A stretch of DNA of 64,000 bases from Desulfuromonadales bacterium (GTDB lineage Bacteria > Desulfobacterota > Desulfuromonadia > Desulfuromonadales > BM103). The translations under genes were made by a program, and so were the position numbers. The notes beneath the pieces are model-generated. The model saw nothing but the letters and a program-made list of their open reading frames with translations. It ran no database searches and was not told where the DNA came from. Where the stretch lies: assembly GCA_014860225.1 (NCBI GenBank), contig JACZKE010000001.1, positions 31,338 to 95,337 of the forward strand, given 5' to 3'. Position 1 is the first letter of the stretch; the number at the start of each line of letters is the position of its first letter. Shown here one piece after another: positions 15,516 through 26,000 of the stretch.

Positions 15516-17102
15516 ATGTCCGATTACGGAACCCTGGAAAGTCGCGTTCGTCGCAAGTCCTTGCTAAGCAAGGTCATGAAGCCTGAGGATACCATTCAGT
15601 TCTTCAAGGCCGGGCAGAATCTGGTATGGTCCGGATTCACTCCGGCCGGCTACCCGAAAGCCGTGCCTATCGCTCTGGCCAATCACGTTGAAGCCAACAA
15701 TTTGCAAGGCAAGCTGAAGTTCAATCTCTTCATCGGCGCATCCGTTGGTGCTGAGACTGAGGATCGTTGGGCGACCCTCGACATGATCGACCGTCGCTGG
15801 CCTTACCAGACCGGCAAGAATATCGCTGCCGGCATCAACGCCGGTCGCATCCGCATGGGCGACAAGCACCTCGGTCACTTTGCCCAGGATATCAGCTACG
15901 GTTTCTACACCGATAACGGCCGCTACGATATCGGCATCTTCGAAGTCTCGGCCATCACCGAAGACGGTGGCCTGGCCCTGACGTCCTCATGCGGCATCGT
16001 CGCAGAAGCTATTGGCCTGTGCGACAAGATCATCCTCGAAGTCAACACCGGACAGCCGTCTTTCGAGGGCATCCACGACATTCACATGCAGCAAAAGCCG
16101 CCGAATCGAGCACCTTTCCTGATTACCGAGTCACATACACGCATCGGCAGCCCCTATGTGCCGTGCGATACCGACAAGGTTATCGCCGTGGTCGAGTCCA
16201 AGCATCGTGACAAAGGCCGTGCTTTTGCCGATATGGATGATACCTCTGAAGCAATCGCCGGACACATCATGGAATTCTTTGCCCATGAAGTGAAGCGTGG
16301 CCGTCTGCCTGAGAATCTTCTGCCGCTGCAATCGGGCGTCGGCTCTATTGCCAACGCTGTAGTCGGCGGTCTGGCCAAGGGGCCCTTCCATAATCTGTCG
16401 GTTTACACCGAGGTTCTGCAGGACACCATGCTCGACTTCTTCGATGGTGGCAACCTGAACTTCGCATCGGCCTGTTCACTGTCGCTCTCGGAAAATCCCG
16501 GTTTCCCTCGCTTCTTCGACAACTGGGACAAATATTTCGGCAAGTGCGTGCTGCGTCCCCTGTCGATCTCCAATGCACCTGAGCCGATCCGCCGGCTTGG
16601 CGTTATCGCCATGAACACTCCGGTCGAATTCGACATCTACGCCCACGCCAACTCCACGTTGGTCGGCGGCACGCGCATGATCAACGGCCTCGGCGGTTCC
16701 GGCGATTACCTGCGCAATGGCTTCCTGAAGATCATGCACTCACCATCAACGCGGCCGAGCAAGACTGATCCACTCGGCATCACCTGCGTTGTACCTAAAG
16801 CACCGCACATCGACCATACCGAGCATGACCTCGACGTGCTGGTCACCGAACAGGGCCTGGCCGATCTTCGCGGTGTAGCACCAAAAGAGCGCGCCAAACT
16901 GATTATTGAGAAATGTGCTCACCCAGAATACAAGCCTATTCTGAGCGACTACCTGGGGATGGCATCCAAGGAATGTTTGGCCAAGGGCATCGGTCATGAA
17001 CCGCAACTCTTTGATCGTGCCTTCAAGATGCAGCTGAACATGGCACAGAACGGCACCATGCGCATCAACAACTGGGACATCAAAATCGATCTCTGCGAGT
17101 AG
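15516..17102 (+). CDS. Acetyl-CoA hydrolase/transferase family, probable succinyl-CoA:acetate CoA-transferase
   Basis: This 528-residue cytoplasmic class I CoA-transferase has the active-site glutamate in VYTEVLQD (Glu299), preceded by the glycine-rich GVGSIANAVVGGL loop. GLGGSGDYLRN and VTEQGLADLRG mark the C-terminal domain. Geobacter relatives use such enzymes to activate acetate with succinyl-CoA from the TCA cycle; that role is inferred from the family and taxon. Acetyl-CoA hydrolase or a propionate-specific transferase is the alternative. GGAGGAG precedes ATG 15516. It is monocistronic with a long leader and a strong terminator. Confidence 0.85.
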   Translation: MSDYGTLESRVRRKSLLSKVMKPEDTIQFFKAGQNLVWSGFTPAGYPKAVPIALANHVEANNLQGKLKFNLFIGASVGAETEDRWATLDMIDRRWPYQTGKNIAAGINAGRIRMGDKHLGHFAQDISYGFYTDNGRYDIGIFEVSAITEDGGLALTSSCGIVAEAIGLCDKIILEVNTGQPSFEGIHDIHMQQKPPNRAPFLITESHTRIGSPYVPCDTDKVIAVVESKHRDKGRAFADMDDTSEAIAGHIMEFFAHEVKRGRLPENLLPLQSGVGSIANAVVGGLAKGPFHNLSVYTEVLQDTMLDFFDGGNLNFASACSLSLSENPGFPRFFDNWDKYFGKCVLRPLSISNAPEPIRRLGVIAMNTPVEFDIYAHANSTLVGGTRMINGLGGSGDYLRNGFLKIMHSPSTRPSKTDPLGITCVVPKAPHIDHTEHDLDVLVTEQGLADLRGVAPKERAKLIIEKCAHPEYKPILSDYLGMASKECLAKGIGHEPQLFDRAFKMQLNMAQNGTMRINNWDIKIDLCE

Positions 17103-17125
17103 TCATCGACGGTCTCAACTCTAAA

Positions 17126-17162
17126 GAAAAGCCCCGTCAGGTCACTGGCGGGGCTTTTCTCG
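17126..17162 (+). terminator. Rho-independent terminator, likely bidirectional
   Basis: GAAAAGCCCCG and CGGGGCTTTTC form an 11-bp stem. It lies between the convergent CoA-transferase and peroxiredoxin genes and has A- and T-runs on the two sides. Confidence 0.9.
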
Positions 17163-17190
17163 TATTATTTTTTCCCACGCCTCAGCGGTT

Positions 17191-17793
17191 CTAAAGCTTG
17201 TCCGCCTTGTCTCTCAGGTAAGAAGCAACTCCTGCCGCATTCGGCTTCATGCCGTCCTCGCCCTTGTTCCATCCGGCGGGACAAACCTCGCCATACTTCT
17301 CATGGAACTGCAGGGCATCGATCATGCGCAGCATCTCGTCAACGTTACGGCCAAGCGGCAGGTCATTGACCACCTGATGGTGAACCTTGCCAGCTTTGTC
17401 GATCAGGAAAGAGCCTCGGAAGGCAACTCCAGCTTCCTGAAACTCGACATCATAAGCCTGACAGATCTGGTGTTTGACATCTGCGACCAGGGGATAAGCA
17501 ATGGCGCCGATTCCTCCCTCGTCAACCGGTGTGTTCCGCCAGGCGACATGGGAAAACTGCGAATCGATCGAGCACCCGATCACCTGCACGTCACGTTCCT
17601 CAAAATCCTTGATACGTTTGGAAAAAGCAATCAATTCCGTAGGGCAGACAAAGGTGAAATCGAGCGGATAGAAGAAGAGTACAACATACTTCCCTCTGTA
17701 GTCAGCAAGACAGAAATCTGCTTTTATGGAGCCGTCAGCCAAAACAGCTGCAGCAGTAAAATCAGGGGCTTGTTTTCCAACCAGAACACTCAT
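17191..17793 (-). CDS. Typical 2-Cys peroxiredoxin (AhpC/TSA family)
   Basis: This 200-residue thiol peroxidase reduces H2O2 and organic peroxides. The peroxidatic cysteine is Cys50 in FTFVCPTE; the resolving cysteine is Cys171 in GEVCPAGW. The start at 17793 follows a near-perfect AAAGGAG site at 8 bases; the longer frame to 17820 is rejected. No ahpF or thioredoxin reductase gene is adjacent, so the electron donor is unknown. An additional cysteine (VIGCSIDS) is typical of this branch. Confidence 0.93.
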   Translation of the reverse strand: MSVLVGKQAPDFTAAAVLADGSIKADFCLADYRGKYVVLFFYPLDFTFVCPTELIAFSKRIKDFEERDVQVIGCSIDSQFSHVAWRNTPVDEGGIGAIAYPLVADVKHQICQAYDVEFQEAGVAFRGSFLIDKAGKVHHQVVNDLPLGRNVDEMLRMIDALQFHEKYGEVCPAGWNKGEDGMKPNAAGVASYLRDKADKL

Positions 17794-17922
17794 GTGTAAA
17801 ACTCCTTTCAAGACTGACAATAGTTCATTAGAATTATGCGGCTCAGTTTACCGACTCCTCTCCAGGTGTCAAGGTAAATATGACCAGTTTAGTCTTTTAG
17901 TCTAAGGTAAGGCAGGCAGTTC

Positions 17923-17951
17923 TTGATATTTTCGCATCGGGTTGATAGTAT
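17923..17951 (+). promoter_or_regulatory. Sigma-70-type promoter of the NtrC-like regulator gene
   Basis: TTGATA (17923-17928), a 17-base spacer and TAGTAT (17946-17951) lie about 107 bases before ATG 18058. No sigma-54 promoter is seen for this gene. Confidence 0.55.
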
Positions 17952-18057
17952 CTGAGCGCTTAAACTCAATCAAAAATCACGACAAAGACAACGTTATTTT
18001 TTAATATGAACTCAACCATCAATCTCAATCATCGGTAACATAGAACGGAAAACATAA

Positions 18058-19500
18058 ATGCTAGTCAAACTGTTGATTATTGATGACGATCAGGTCATCC
18101 GTGACGTCCTTAAAGGTATCTTCGAGGACCAGAGCTTCGAGATCTTCCTGGCGGCAGACGGTGAATCCGGCCTCAGAATTATCAGAGAGCATCGTCCTAA
18201 TCTTGCCATCATCGACATCAATCTACCGGGAAAATCGGGGCTGGAAATTCTGAAAGACGCCAAACAGATTGACAGCAAGATCTCCGTCATCATCGCGACA
18301 GGCTATAACACCACTCAGAATGCCATCGAAGCGATGAAATTTGGTGCTTTTGACTACCTGGCAAAACCATTCAACATTCTGGAAGTACAAGAGGTGGTTG
18401 CCAAAGGGTTGGCCTCAAACCTGCTGAGCCGTAAGGTTAAATTCTCCCTAGAGTCGTCGGAAATTATTGGCGACTCGCCCGATGAAGACATAATGATCGG
18501 TTCATCACCACAGATGATGGAGATCTGGAAAAAAATCGGCAGGGTTGCCACTTCAGACGAGACTGTCCTGATTGAAGGCGAAAGCGGTACAGGAAAAGAA
18601 CTCCTGGCGCGCGCCATTTATACAAATTCAGCCAGGAATCATAGACCGTTTCTTGCTGTCAATTGTGCAGCAATGCCGGAGAACCTGCTTGAAAGCGACC
18701 TGTTCGGACACGAGAAAGGAGCATTTACGGATGCGCAAACTCGTCGCATTGGCAAATTCGAGCAATGCAACGGCGGCACCCTGTTTCTCGATGAGATTTC
18801 CGAGATGAGTCTGCTCAACCAGAGCAAATTGTTGCGTGTCCTGGAAAACAAGTCGTTCCAGCGTGTTGGCGGTAATGAAGAGATTCACACGGATATCCGG
18901 ATCGTTGCCGCGGCCAACCGTAACCTGCAGGAGGAAGTCAACCGGGGCAGGTTCAGGCTTGACTTGTTCTATCGGCTTCAGGTCGTCAGTTTCCATATCC
19001 CGCCTTTGCGAGAGAGACAGGAGGATATCCCCCTGCTGATCGATCTCTTCGTCAGACAGAACGCGATCAAGTACGGCAAGAAGAACCTCCGCGTCACGCC
19101 GGAAACCGTAAACTTCTTGTCGTCTTTGCATTGGAAAGGGAATATCAGGGAGTTAAAAAACGCTATCAGTGCAGCCGTCGTCTTTACGACTGGGGAGGTT
19201 CTACAACCTGACGACTTTACCCAACTCAAACAAGACAACTATCGGCAGGCATTTGGCGACCGCAACAAATTAGATCATTTTAGAGAGTGTGTGAAAACAG
19301 CTTTTCACGAACTGTGCTGCAACCGACCAGGAGCTATTTTTCAATTGCTCAGTTCAAAGCTGGAAACACATCTCGTCGATTTGGCAATGGAGCACTGCAA
19401 CAACAACCAGGTTGCGGCGGCAAAGTTGCTGGGTATAAGCCGGAACACTCTGCGTAAGAGATTGGACTGCTCAGGTGACACCGTTCAAGATGCAACTTAA
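18058..19500 (+). CDS. Sigma-54-dependent response regulator, NtrC family (REC-AAA+-Fis HTH)
   Basis: This 480-residue transcription activator has a receiver domain (phospho-acceptor Asp53 in IIDINLPG) and an AAA+ domain with Walker A GESGTGKE (174-181) and Walker B LFLDEI. The C-terminal Fis-type helix-turn-helix is NNQVAAAKLLGISRNTLRKRL. The loop that contacts sigma-54 reads GAFTDA (221-226) rather than the common GAFTGA; this variant occurs in some working activators. No cognate kinase gene is adjacent. It lies at the edge of a c-di-GMP gene group, two members of which have matching sigma-54 promoters with paired dyads, so it is the best local candidate for their activator. Confidence 0.9.
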   Translation: MLVKLLIIDDDQVIRDVLKGIFEDQSFEIFLAADGESGLRIIREHRPNLAIIDINLPGKSGLEILKDAKQIDSKISVIIATGYNTTQNAIEAMKFGAFDYLAKPFNILEVQEVVAKGLASNLLSRKVKFSLESSEIIGDSPDEDIMIGSSPQMMEIWKKIGRVATSDETVLIEGESGTGKELLARAIYTNSARNHRPFLAVNCAAMPENLLESDLFGHEKGAFTDAQTRRIGKFEQCNGGTLFLDEISEMSLLNQSKLLRVLENKSFQRVGGNEEIHTDIRIVAAANRNLQEEVNRGRFRLDLFYRLQVVSFHIPPLRERQEDIPLLIDLFVRQNAIKYGKKNLRVTPETVNFLSSLHWKGNIRELKNAISAAVVFTTGEVLQPDDFTQLKQDNYRQAFGDRNKLDHFRECVKTAFHELCCNRPGAIFQLLSSKLETHLVDLAMEHCNNNQVAAAKLLGISRNTLRKRLDCSGDTVQDAT

Positions 19501-19601
19501 CGACCAGCCATCTGTCACCGGAGGAGCACCCGTTCGGAACGACGAGAGATTTCACTGTTCATCATTGAAATCTGCGGTCTACCCTTGCAGGCCTTTACCG
19601 C

Positions 19602-20612
19602 TCAACCTTCGAAGCCAACTCCCCCAACCGTACTAACGACTGCCCGGGGATAAGGCCTTATGCCCATCTCTTCGCCGACAGACGGTCGCTCAAGCCTCTC
19701 TGCAGTATTCCGGGTTTCACTTTCGTCCGGATAATCATTAATGACAACATCGAAAGCAGGCTTTTGATGGACCTTCACCAGGGCTGCGACCACCGCCGGA
19801 TCGAACTGGTTTCCAACCTTCTTCTGTATTTCGTGGATCGCCTCTTCCTTACTCATGTGCGTTTTGTATGGCCGCCGGGAAGTGATCGCGTCATAAGCAT
19901 CTGCAACGCACAGAATCTTGGCCAAAAAAGGGATATACCTCCCTGTGAGGCCATCCGGATAGCCGCAGCCGTCCATCCGTTCGTGGTGATATTTTATGAC
20001 ATTCAGGAGAGGGTGGAACTTCTTGATCGGCATTAATATCTCTACGGCATGGCCTGGATGTTTTTTGATCTGGGCAAACTCCTCGGCCGTCAACTCCTCG
20101 GTTTTATTGAGGATGTCATCATATGTCCCAATCTTGCCGATATCATGCAACAGCGCTGCAATTTCGAGAGATTCCCGGCTCTCTTCATCCAATCCTAGTT
20201 CTTCGGCCATCATCAGGCAGTAGTGCTTGACCCTGAGGGAGTGGCCCTTGGTCCAGTGACTTTTGGCGTCGAGCGCATTGACGAACCCTACGATCAGGCT
20301 GTTGATGATCTCCACCAATTCGCCTTCTGCCATGTCCTTGAACTGGTTGGCCTTTAGATATTTCTCCTGATATTGCAGAATCCTGCGGTTCACCACATAG
20401 CCGAGAACACTACTGATCAAAGGGGCAAAAAGGATCAGCAGGGTGTACTGCGCCCGAGTGGACTCTCCGGAGGCAAGAATCAAGGAGACTAAATCTCCGC
20501 TCGATTCAAGGTAGAGGTAGAAAAGATACCCCAGCAGTACCAGCCAGCCAGAGAATGAAATCAACAGGGAGATATTGTGGTCATAATCACTTCGGCCACA
20601 TTCGATCTTCAT
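19602..20612 (-). CDS. Membrane-bound HD-GYP domain protein (c-di-GMP phosphodiesterase type)
   Basis: This protein of about 336 residues has two N-terminal membrane helices and a full HD-GYP domain. The signatures are AALLHDIGKIG, HPGHAVEIL, IKYHHERMDGCGYPDGLTG and CVADAYDAITSRRPYK. HD-GYP proteins hydrolyse c-di-GMP (some hydrolyse cGAMP) with a di- or tri-nuclear metal centre; all metal-ligand motifs are present. The start at 20612 follows GGGAG; ATGs at 20654 and 20699 are possible. It is the last gene of the 22713-19602 minus-strand operon and faces the NtrC-like gene convergently. Confidence 0.85.
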   Translation of the reverse strand: MKIECGRSDYDHNISLLISFSGWLVLLGYLFYLYLESSGDLVSLILASGESTRAQYTLLILFAPLISSVLGYVVNRRILQYQEKYLKANQFKDMAEGELVEIINSLIVGFVNALDAKSHWTKGHSLRVKHYCLMMAEELGLDEESRESLEIAALLHDIGKIGTYDDILNKTEELTAEEFAQIKKHPGHAVEILMPIKKFHPLLNVIKYHHERMDGCGYPDGLTGRYIPFLAKILCVADAYDAITSRRPYKTHMSKEEAIHEIQKKVGNQFDPAVVAALVKVHQKPAFDVVINDYPDESETRNTAERLERPSVGEEMGIRPYPRAVVSTVGGVGFEG

Positions 20613-20708
20613 TTTTGACTCCCAAACCATAGACGCAACGATCATGTTATGCATCGGAAGAAAAGACTCGGTGCCACACCTTGGCGAGCTCCCGTCCATC
20701 CTTGCGAC

Positions 20709-21506
20709 CTACCAGGAGGCAACCAATCTCCCACCGCTAAGATATTCCCTGATGGCATCGACATCACTGAGGGAAATATCAAGAAACTGCAATCCCATCC
20801 CGGGCGGCATATCCTGTTTGGTGATCTTTTGCGGGTGGTTGACCCACGCAACCCGAGCCTTGCAGCTGATCGGCATGGGTCGCACAGGAACGGTGAATTC
20901 GATCAAGAACTTAGTGTCAGCAGGCAGAACATCGGCAGTTGCCAGAAACAAGCCGCCAGTACTCAAGTTAATAGAGTAATCAGTGAGGGTCTCCTGTAAA
21001 CCGCCTTCGTACTTGACTTTCACACGTGCCGAATGCCGGGTATCGCTGCGGTCGCTGTCCTTCAACTGCGTGCTCAGGTATTTTTTTGTTGTGGCAACGA
21101 GCAGGTGGGGGTTAATCGGCTTGACGATGATCTCATCGCAACCCGCTTCCCAGCAACAGTCGAAATCGTCCACTGAACCACCATGGGTCAACATGATAAC
21201 CGTAATGCTTGATCCGTAATTCTTCTTGATCCCCCTGCAATATTCCCCGCCATCCATATTGTCAATGTAAAGATCCAGGAATACAAGATCGGGACGCTCC
21301 TGCTCAATGACCCGGAGAGCTTCAGCACCTGTGCTGGCGGTCAGGATCTTATAATTTTCCAGCCAATTTACTGCGGCTTTTTCGAATTCTATGAAGAAGT
21401 TGGCGTCATCAACCAGGAGAATTTTTTTCGCGGCGGCGGATTCTCCCTGAGAATTATCTGTACTGTCTGTACTGTGTTTATCTGCGACCTTCAATCGTAA
21501 GTTCAT
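20709..21506 (-). CDS. Response regulator with C-terminal PilZ domain (c-di-GMP receptor)
   Basis: This 265-residue protein has a receiver domain at about 27-140 (phospho-acceptor Asp78 in LVFLDLYID). A PilZ domain follows at about 155-255, with both c-di-GMP-binding motifs (RHSAR and NLSTGG), so ligand binding is expected. It has no DNA-binding domain and should act by protein contact. It lies between two HD-GYP genes in one operon: 25 bases after the upstream HD-GYP regulator, and about 100 bases before the membrane HD-GYP gene. This suggests a read-out of phosphorylation and c-di-GMP together. Confidence 0.9.
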   Translation of the reverse strand: MNLRLKVADKHSTDSTDNSQGESAAAKKILLVDDANFFIEFEKAAVNWLENYKILTASTGAEALRVIEQERPDLVFLDLYIDNMDGGEYCRGIKKNYGSSITVIMLTHGGSVDDFDCCWEAGCDEIIVKPINPHLLVATTKKYLSTQLKDSDRSDTRHSARVKVKYEGGLQETLTDYSINLSTGGLFLATADVLPADTKFLIEFTVPVRPMPISCKARVAWVNHPQKITKQDMPPGMGLQFLDISLSDVDAIREYLSGGRLVASW

Positions 21507-21531
21507 GATTCCTCCTGCACTATTTTAAGGA

Positions 21532-22713
21532 TCAAATCGACCGCAAACGAATTTGTGCGACCTGAGTAGCCAATGAGTGCGGCTTGTCAAATTCTTCCAA
21601 TCCGACAACCGACAGCAGAAGGTTGTGGTTGGCATACGATTCCAGGCAATCTGCATGAATCTGCTCGAAGAGGGGTGCAACCCGGATAAATGCTGCCATA
21701 ATCTCCGGATCAAAATGCTCGGGCATTGTGCGACCATCTCCCTTGGTAATGATCTCGCAAGCACGATCATGGCTGAAGGCCTTCTTATACGGGCGTTCAT
21801 TGCGGAGAGCATCATACTGATCAGCCAGCATCACAATCCTGCCATCCATGGGGGTTTGCTCCCCTCGCAGACCACGAGGATAGCCAGTTCCGTCCCACCG
21901 CTCATGGTGGTTCTGGGCGATAGAAGCCGCCCGACTCAGTAAATGAAAAGACGAACCTTCCAGGATACGCTTGCCGACCGTAGTATGGCTTTTGATGATA
22001 TCAAACTCTTCCGGATTGAGGGGCCCTGCCTTGAAAAGGATCGAGTCGCTGATCCCTATTTTGCCGATATCATGCATAGTACTGGCAAGTGCCAGTGTCT
22101 GCGCTTCATTCTCCGGCAGACCGAGTTGCCGCGCGAGACACTGGACATAATGGGCGATGCGTGAGATATGCGCTCCGGTGTCGTCGTCGCGCTCCTCGGC
22201 CGCCACGCAGAGACGTTTGATCATCTCTCGGTTCATGGAGTCCATCTTGGCCAGAGACGAAGAGAGTTCGGCGGTCCGCAAGCGGACGGCCCTCTCAAGT
22301 TCATCGACGAATTTCTTCTTCTCGCGGGAAACTTTGCGCGCTTCCAGTCCGCGCCGGACAGCGTTCATAAAAGGCTCCGCCTGGAAAGGTTTCAGGATCA
22401 GTTCAAAGGCACGTTGTTCCACGGCCTTCACTGCGACGTTCATGTCAGCATGCCCGGTCATGATAATTACCGGGAGATCAGCGTCGTACTCGTGGATGGC
22501 GCAGAGCAGTTGAAGACCGCTGATCTTCGGCATCTGGAAGTCTGTGATCACCAGGTCATAAACTTTGCTCTTGAAGCACTCGAGCGCCTTGAGACTGTCG
22601 TTGAACACATGTACCTTGAGCCCATGCTCTTCAAGCAGTCCACTTAGGAACTGGAGAATATTCTGATCGTCGTCGACAATGGCTACGACAGTCTTGGAAT
22701 GGTTGCTTTTCAT
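21532..22713 (-). CDS. HD-GYP response regulator (REC-HD-GYP, RpfG-like)
   Basis: This 393-residue RpfG-type protein has a receiver domain (Asp58 in LVITDFQMP), a coiled linker ([19 protein letters not shown]) and a complete HD-GYP domain ([44 protein letters not shown]). It is predicted to degrade c-di-GMP under phosphorylation control. ATG 22713 is set by GGAGACGCACC upstream; the frame to 22761 is rejected. It is the first gene of an operon with the REC-PilZ and membrane HD-GYP genes, and has a sigma-54 promoter with two upstream dyads. Confidence 0.9.
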   Translation of the reverse strand: MKSNHSKTVVAIVDDDQNILQFLSGLLEEHGLKVHVFNDSLKALECFKSKVYDLVITDFQMPKISGLQLLCAIHEYDADLPVIIMTGHADMNVAVKAVEQRAFELILKPFQAEPFMNAVRRGLEARKVSREKKKFVDELERAVRLRTAELSSSLAKMDSMNREMIKRLCVAAEERDDDTGAHISRIAHYVQCLARQLGLPENEAQTLALASTMHDIGKIGISDSILFKAGPLNPEEFDIIKSHTTVGKRILEGSSFHLLSRAASIAQNHHERWDGTGYPRGLRGEQTPMDGRIVMLADQYDALRNERPYKKAFSHDRACEIITKGDGRTMPEHFDPEIMAAFIRVAPLFEQIHADCLESYANHNLLLSVVGLEEFDKPHSLATQVAQIRLRSI

Positions 22714-22782
22714 GGTGCGTCTCCAGGTTTCCAGCCGCTGGTCACTCAAGACCGTATGCATCTGGCATTAACCTATGATTAA

Positions 22783-22798
22783 CGCAAGACGCATGCCA
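22783..22798 (-). promoter_or_regulatory. Sigma-54 promoter of the HD-GYP/PilZ operon
   Basis: On the minus strand TGGCAT-N5-TTGCG, with GG and GC ten bases apart as sigma-54 requires. The start codon at 22713 lies about 70 bases downstream. Two 17-bp dyads lie upstream at 22862-22878 and 22938-22954. Confidence 0.82.
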
Positions 22799-22861
22799 TC
22801 CGAACTATGCCTGTAAATAGCTGTAATCAAATGATTTTTTAATAAAAGCTGGACTGACCAC

Positions 22862-22878
22862 TGTTCAACGCCTGCACA
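22862..22878. promoter_or_regulatory. Upstream activator dyad, proximal (HD-GYP operon)
   Basis: TGTTCAACGCCTGCACA. It shares the pattern TGTTCA-N5-TGnACA with the three other sites at 22938, 31321 and 31401. It ends 65 bases from the GG of the sigma-54 promoter. Confidence 0.7.
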
Positions 22879-22937
22879 GACGAACAGACAATACGGTGGT
22901 CGCGGCCGCAACTACCTATAATTACGTGATTACTCCC

Positions 22938-22954
22938 TGTTCAGAACTTGCACA
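22938..22954. promoter_or_regulatory. Upstream activator dyad, distal (HD-GYP operon)
   Basis: TGTTCAGAACTTGCACA, the same 17-bp pattern, 76 bases from the proximal site. The rest of the 22714-23070 gap shows nothing else I can name. Confidence 0.68.
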
Positions 22955-23070
22955 AGGCCCGACCGAAGGCGGAGAGAGGTGACAGGACGGCAGGGGAATT
23001 TTGTGCCCTCAGCCAAAAATCTTCTTTATTTATGCAACTTTCCTGAAGATAAGTGTCAAGGATTTCATGC

Positions 23071-26000
23071 CTAAGCGGTGGCCAGAGCTTTTCGAAGTGC
23101 AGAGAAGCTGTAAGGTTTCTGAATGAAACCGGACAGTCCTTTGCCGGCAAAAAGGGGTGTGATCTCCTGTTCGTTGTAACCGCTGGCAATGATCACCTTG
23201 ACCCCGGGGTCGATTTGACGCATTTCACGAAAAGCATCCTCACCACCCATGTGCGGCATTGTCAGGTCCATTACGACCTGGCCAAGGGTACCGAAGTGTT
23301 TCTTGAAAAGCGCTACGGCGGCGCAACCGTTGCTCGCGGTCAAAACCTCGAAACCTAGTTCTTCCAGCATGGCCTTGCCGACCGCGAGGACCATGGCTTC
23401 ATCATCGACCAGCAAGACCTGCCCGCTGCCCTGCCAGGAGGAATCGTCTTCGGTTTCATTGAACAGGGCGGCCGTACTTGATGCCTTTGGTAACAGCACT
23501 TTGAAGGTAGTTCCTTGACCGACCTCACTGTCGACCTGGATCATACCCTTGTGTCCCCTGACAATGCCCTGTGCCGCGGCCATACCCAAACCCCTGCCGG
23601 TGAACTTGGTGCTGAAGAACGGATCATAGATACGATTGAGCGTTTCCTTGTTCATGCCGCAACCGGTGTCCGTGACTTCGAAGTAGACATAAAGACCTTC
23701 GCTCAAGCTGTCATCGAGCCAGGACTCATACAGGCTGTCACGACTGCAGTTCACCACACCAGTAGAAATGGTAATAACTCCGCACTGCCCACCCAGGGCT
23801 TCGGAAGCGTTAATAATCAGGTTCATAATGACCTGACGAAGTTGGGTGGCATCGGCTTCGACGGCAGGAAGGTTCGGGCTGAAATTGAAGCGCATTTGGG
23901 CGTTTCTGGAAATCGGCACCTCCAGCATGTGCGCCATGTCTTCAATGACCTCGTTAACATCCAGGCTTTCGATGACAAACTTACCTTTCCCAGAGTAGGC
24001 GAGCATTTGTCCGGCGAGATCCGCTGCCTTTTTGGTTGCGGACTGGATCTGCTGCAGGTGATGAGTGGCTGGAGAATCTGGGGAGAAGCGCAGCAACGCC
24101 AGATCCGCATGACCTGCCACCGCCATGAGAATATTATTGAAGTCGTGGGCGATACCGCCCGCTAAAAGCCCCAGGCTTTCGAGCTTCTGGGTATGCAGCA
24201 TCTTCTTTTCCATCTGCTGTTTTGCTTCGGTCAGGCACCGTTCCTCGGAAATATCCTGGCCGATCGTCAACAGATGCGGATGTTTTTCCGCAAAGAATCG
24301 GGCGAAGAAGTAACGGGTCGACAAGGTCTTGCCGAAAGAGGTAACCATGTCCGTTTCCACCTGCCTGGCTTGACCGTCAGATAAAACCGTTTCGGCGACG
24401 CTGTTCAAGCCTGAGTCCTGCCAGGACTTAAGCTCCCGGAAGTTCTGTTTCAGGAGAATCTCGGCAGGACCACCTGCGATAGACGCTGCCGCCTGGTTGA
24501 TCTTGAGACAAATGCCGGTATCGCCATCAAAGACCCGGATGCCCATTGGCGATTGCTCGAGCAGAACTTCAGTAAAGTTTAATGCTTTGCGCAGGTCATC
24601 TTCGGCATGCTTGCGCTTGGTGATGTCAATAAAAGTAACGACGGCTCCAACGATTTCATCATTGTCCTGAATAACATGGGACCAGTATTCTGCCGGAAAA
24701 CAAGTTCCATCAGCCCGCCACAGAACTTCATTGTCAACATGGATTTTCTCCCCGGTCTTGAACGCCGCGTAAATCCGACAATTTTCAACCGGCCTTGGGG
24801 TACCATCTATGACTGAGTGATGGATTATCTCATGCATGTTGCGGCCGAGGAGGTCGAGCTCCGAATGATATCCAAGAATGTCCAGACAACTTTGATTACA
24901 GAAGGTGCAATTGCCGGCACGATCAACACCATAAATTGCCTCGGCTGCTGAGTTGAGAATCAAACGCGTCTTGTTTTCACTCTCCCGCAGCACTTTGTCT
25001 GAATTTTTCTCCTTGGTAACGTCCTTAAAAAATCCCTGGAGACATTGCTTGTCGCCAAGGTCAATCAGAGTTGATTTGATCTCCACGTCGATGATGTCAC
25101 CGGACGCTTTAATCATCTTTGAAATCAGGCTTTGTCCTGACTTCTCTGAAAGCTGCTGTTGAACATTACCGATCAATCCCCACGAAGCTTCCTCCGGGGG
25201 ATGAAATTGTCGTTGCTGCCGGCCGACAATGTCTTGTTTGTCTCTTCCCAGCATTAAGGCAAAGGCTTCATTGCAATCGAGAAGTATGCCTGAGTGCGGG
25301 TCGGCCAGAGCGATCCCGTAGGTTGCGCCATCAAACAATTGGCGCAGTTTTGCCGTAGCGATAGTCACTTTGTGCTTCAGGCTCCAGGACCACAGCACAG
25401 AACCAAGCAGTGTGATGATTAACGGCACAATAATATAACTCGCGTATTTCAAGACATCCCACAGAGCGAGCGCTGGTTTTTCATACACACCAAGCCAGCG
25501 CGTGTAGATTTCCCGGTATTCGCCGGTTGCCGCAATCGCAGAGAGTCCCGATGACAAACGGGTCAGAAGCGCACGGTTGCTGTGGGGTGCGGCAAAGCAG
25601 TATTCGGCAGATATAACAGGTTGCTCGCTGAGACGCAGATTCTTCCATCCATGCAGGTTGATCCAATACAGCGCAGGAACTTTTGCCACCAGGGCACAGT
25701 CGTATTGACCGCTTGCAAGCTGTTTCAGAGCCTCTTCCTGGGATGTGACGAGAACCAGTTGCTTGGCGTAACCCTGCTTGACGGCAGCATCGTGCATGAT
25801 GTCGCCAGCCATGACCAGAATCGATTTGCCGGCCAAATCTGCCATACTGGCGGGGAGTTCCGTACCCTCCCGGACAGCAATCACATGACTGAGCAAGGTA
25901 TGCGCCGGCGTAAAGTCAAAGAAGCGGTCGCGTTCCGCAGAATAAAACATCCCTTGGACTGCATCGATCTCTTCACTTGCCAATCCGTCGCGAATCTCAG

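Noticed and set aside
19555..19571. TGTTCATCATTGAAATC, similar to the 17-bp activator dyad
   Set aside because: The second half-site is poor, no sigma-54 promoter is near, and it lies between convergent gene ends.
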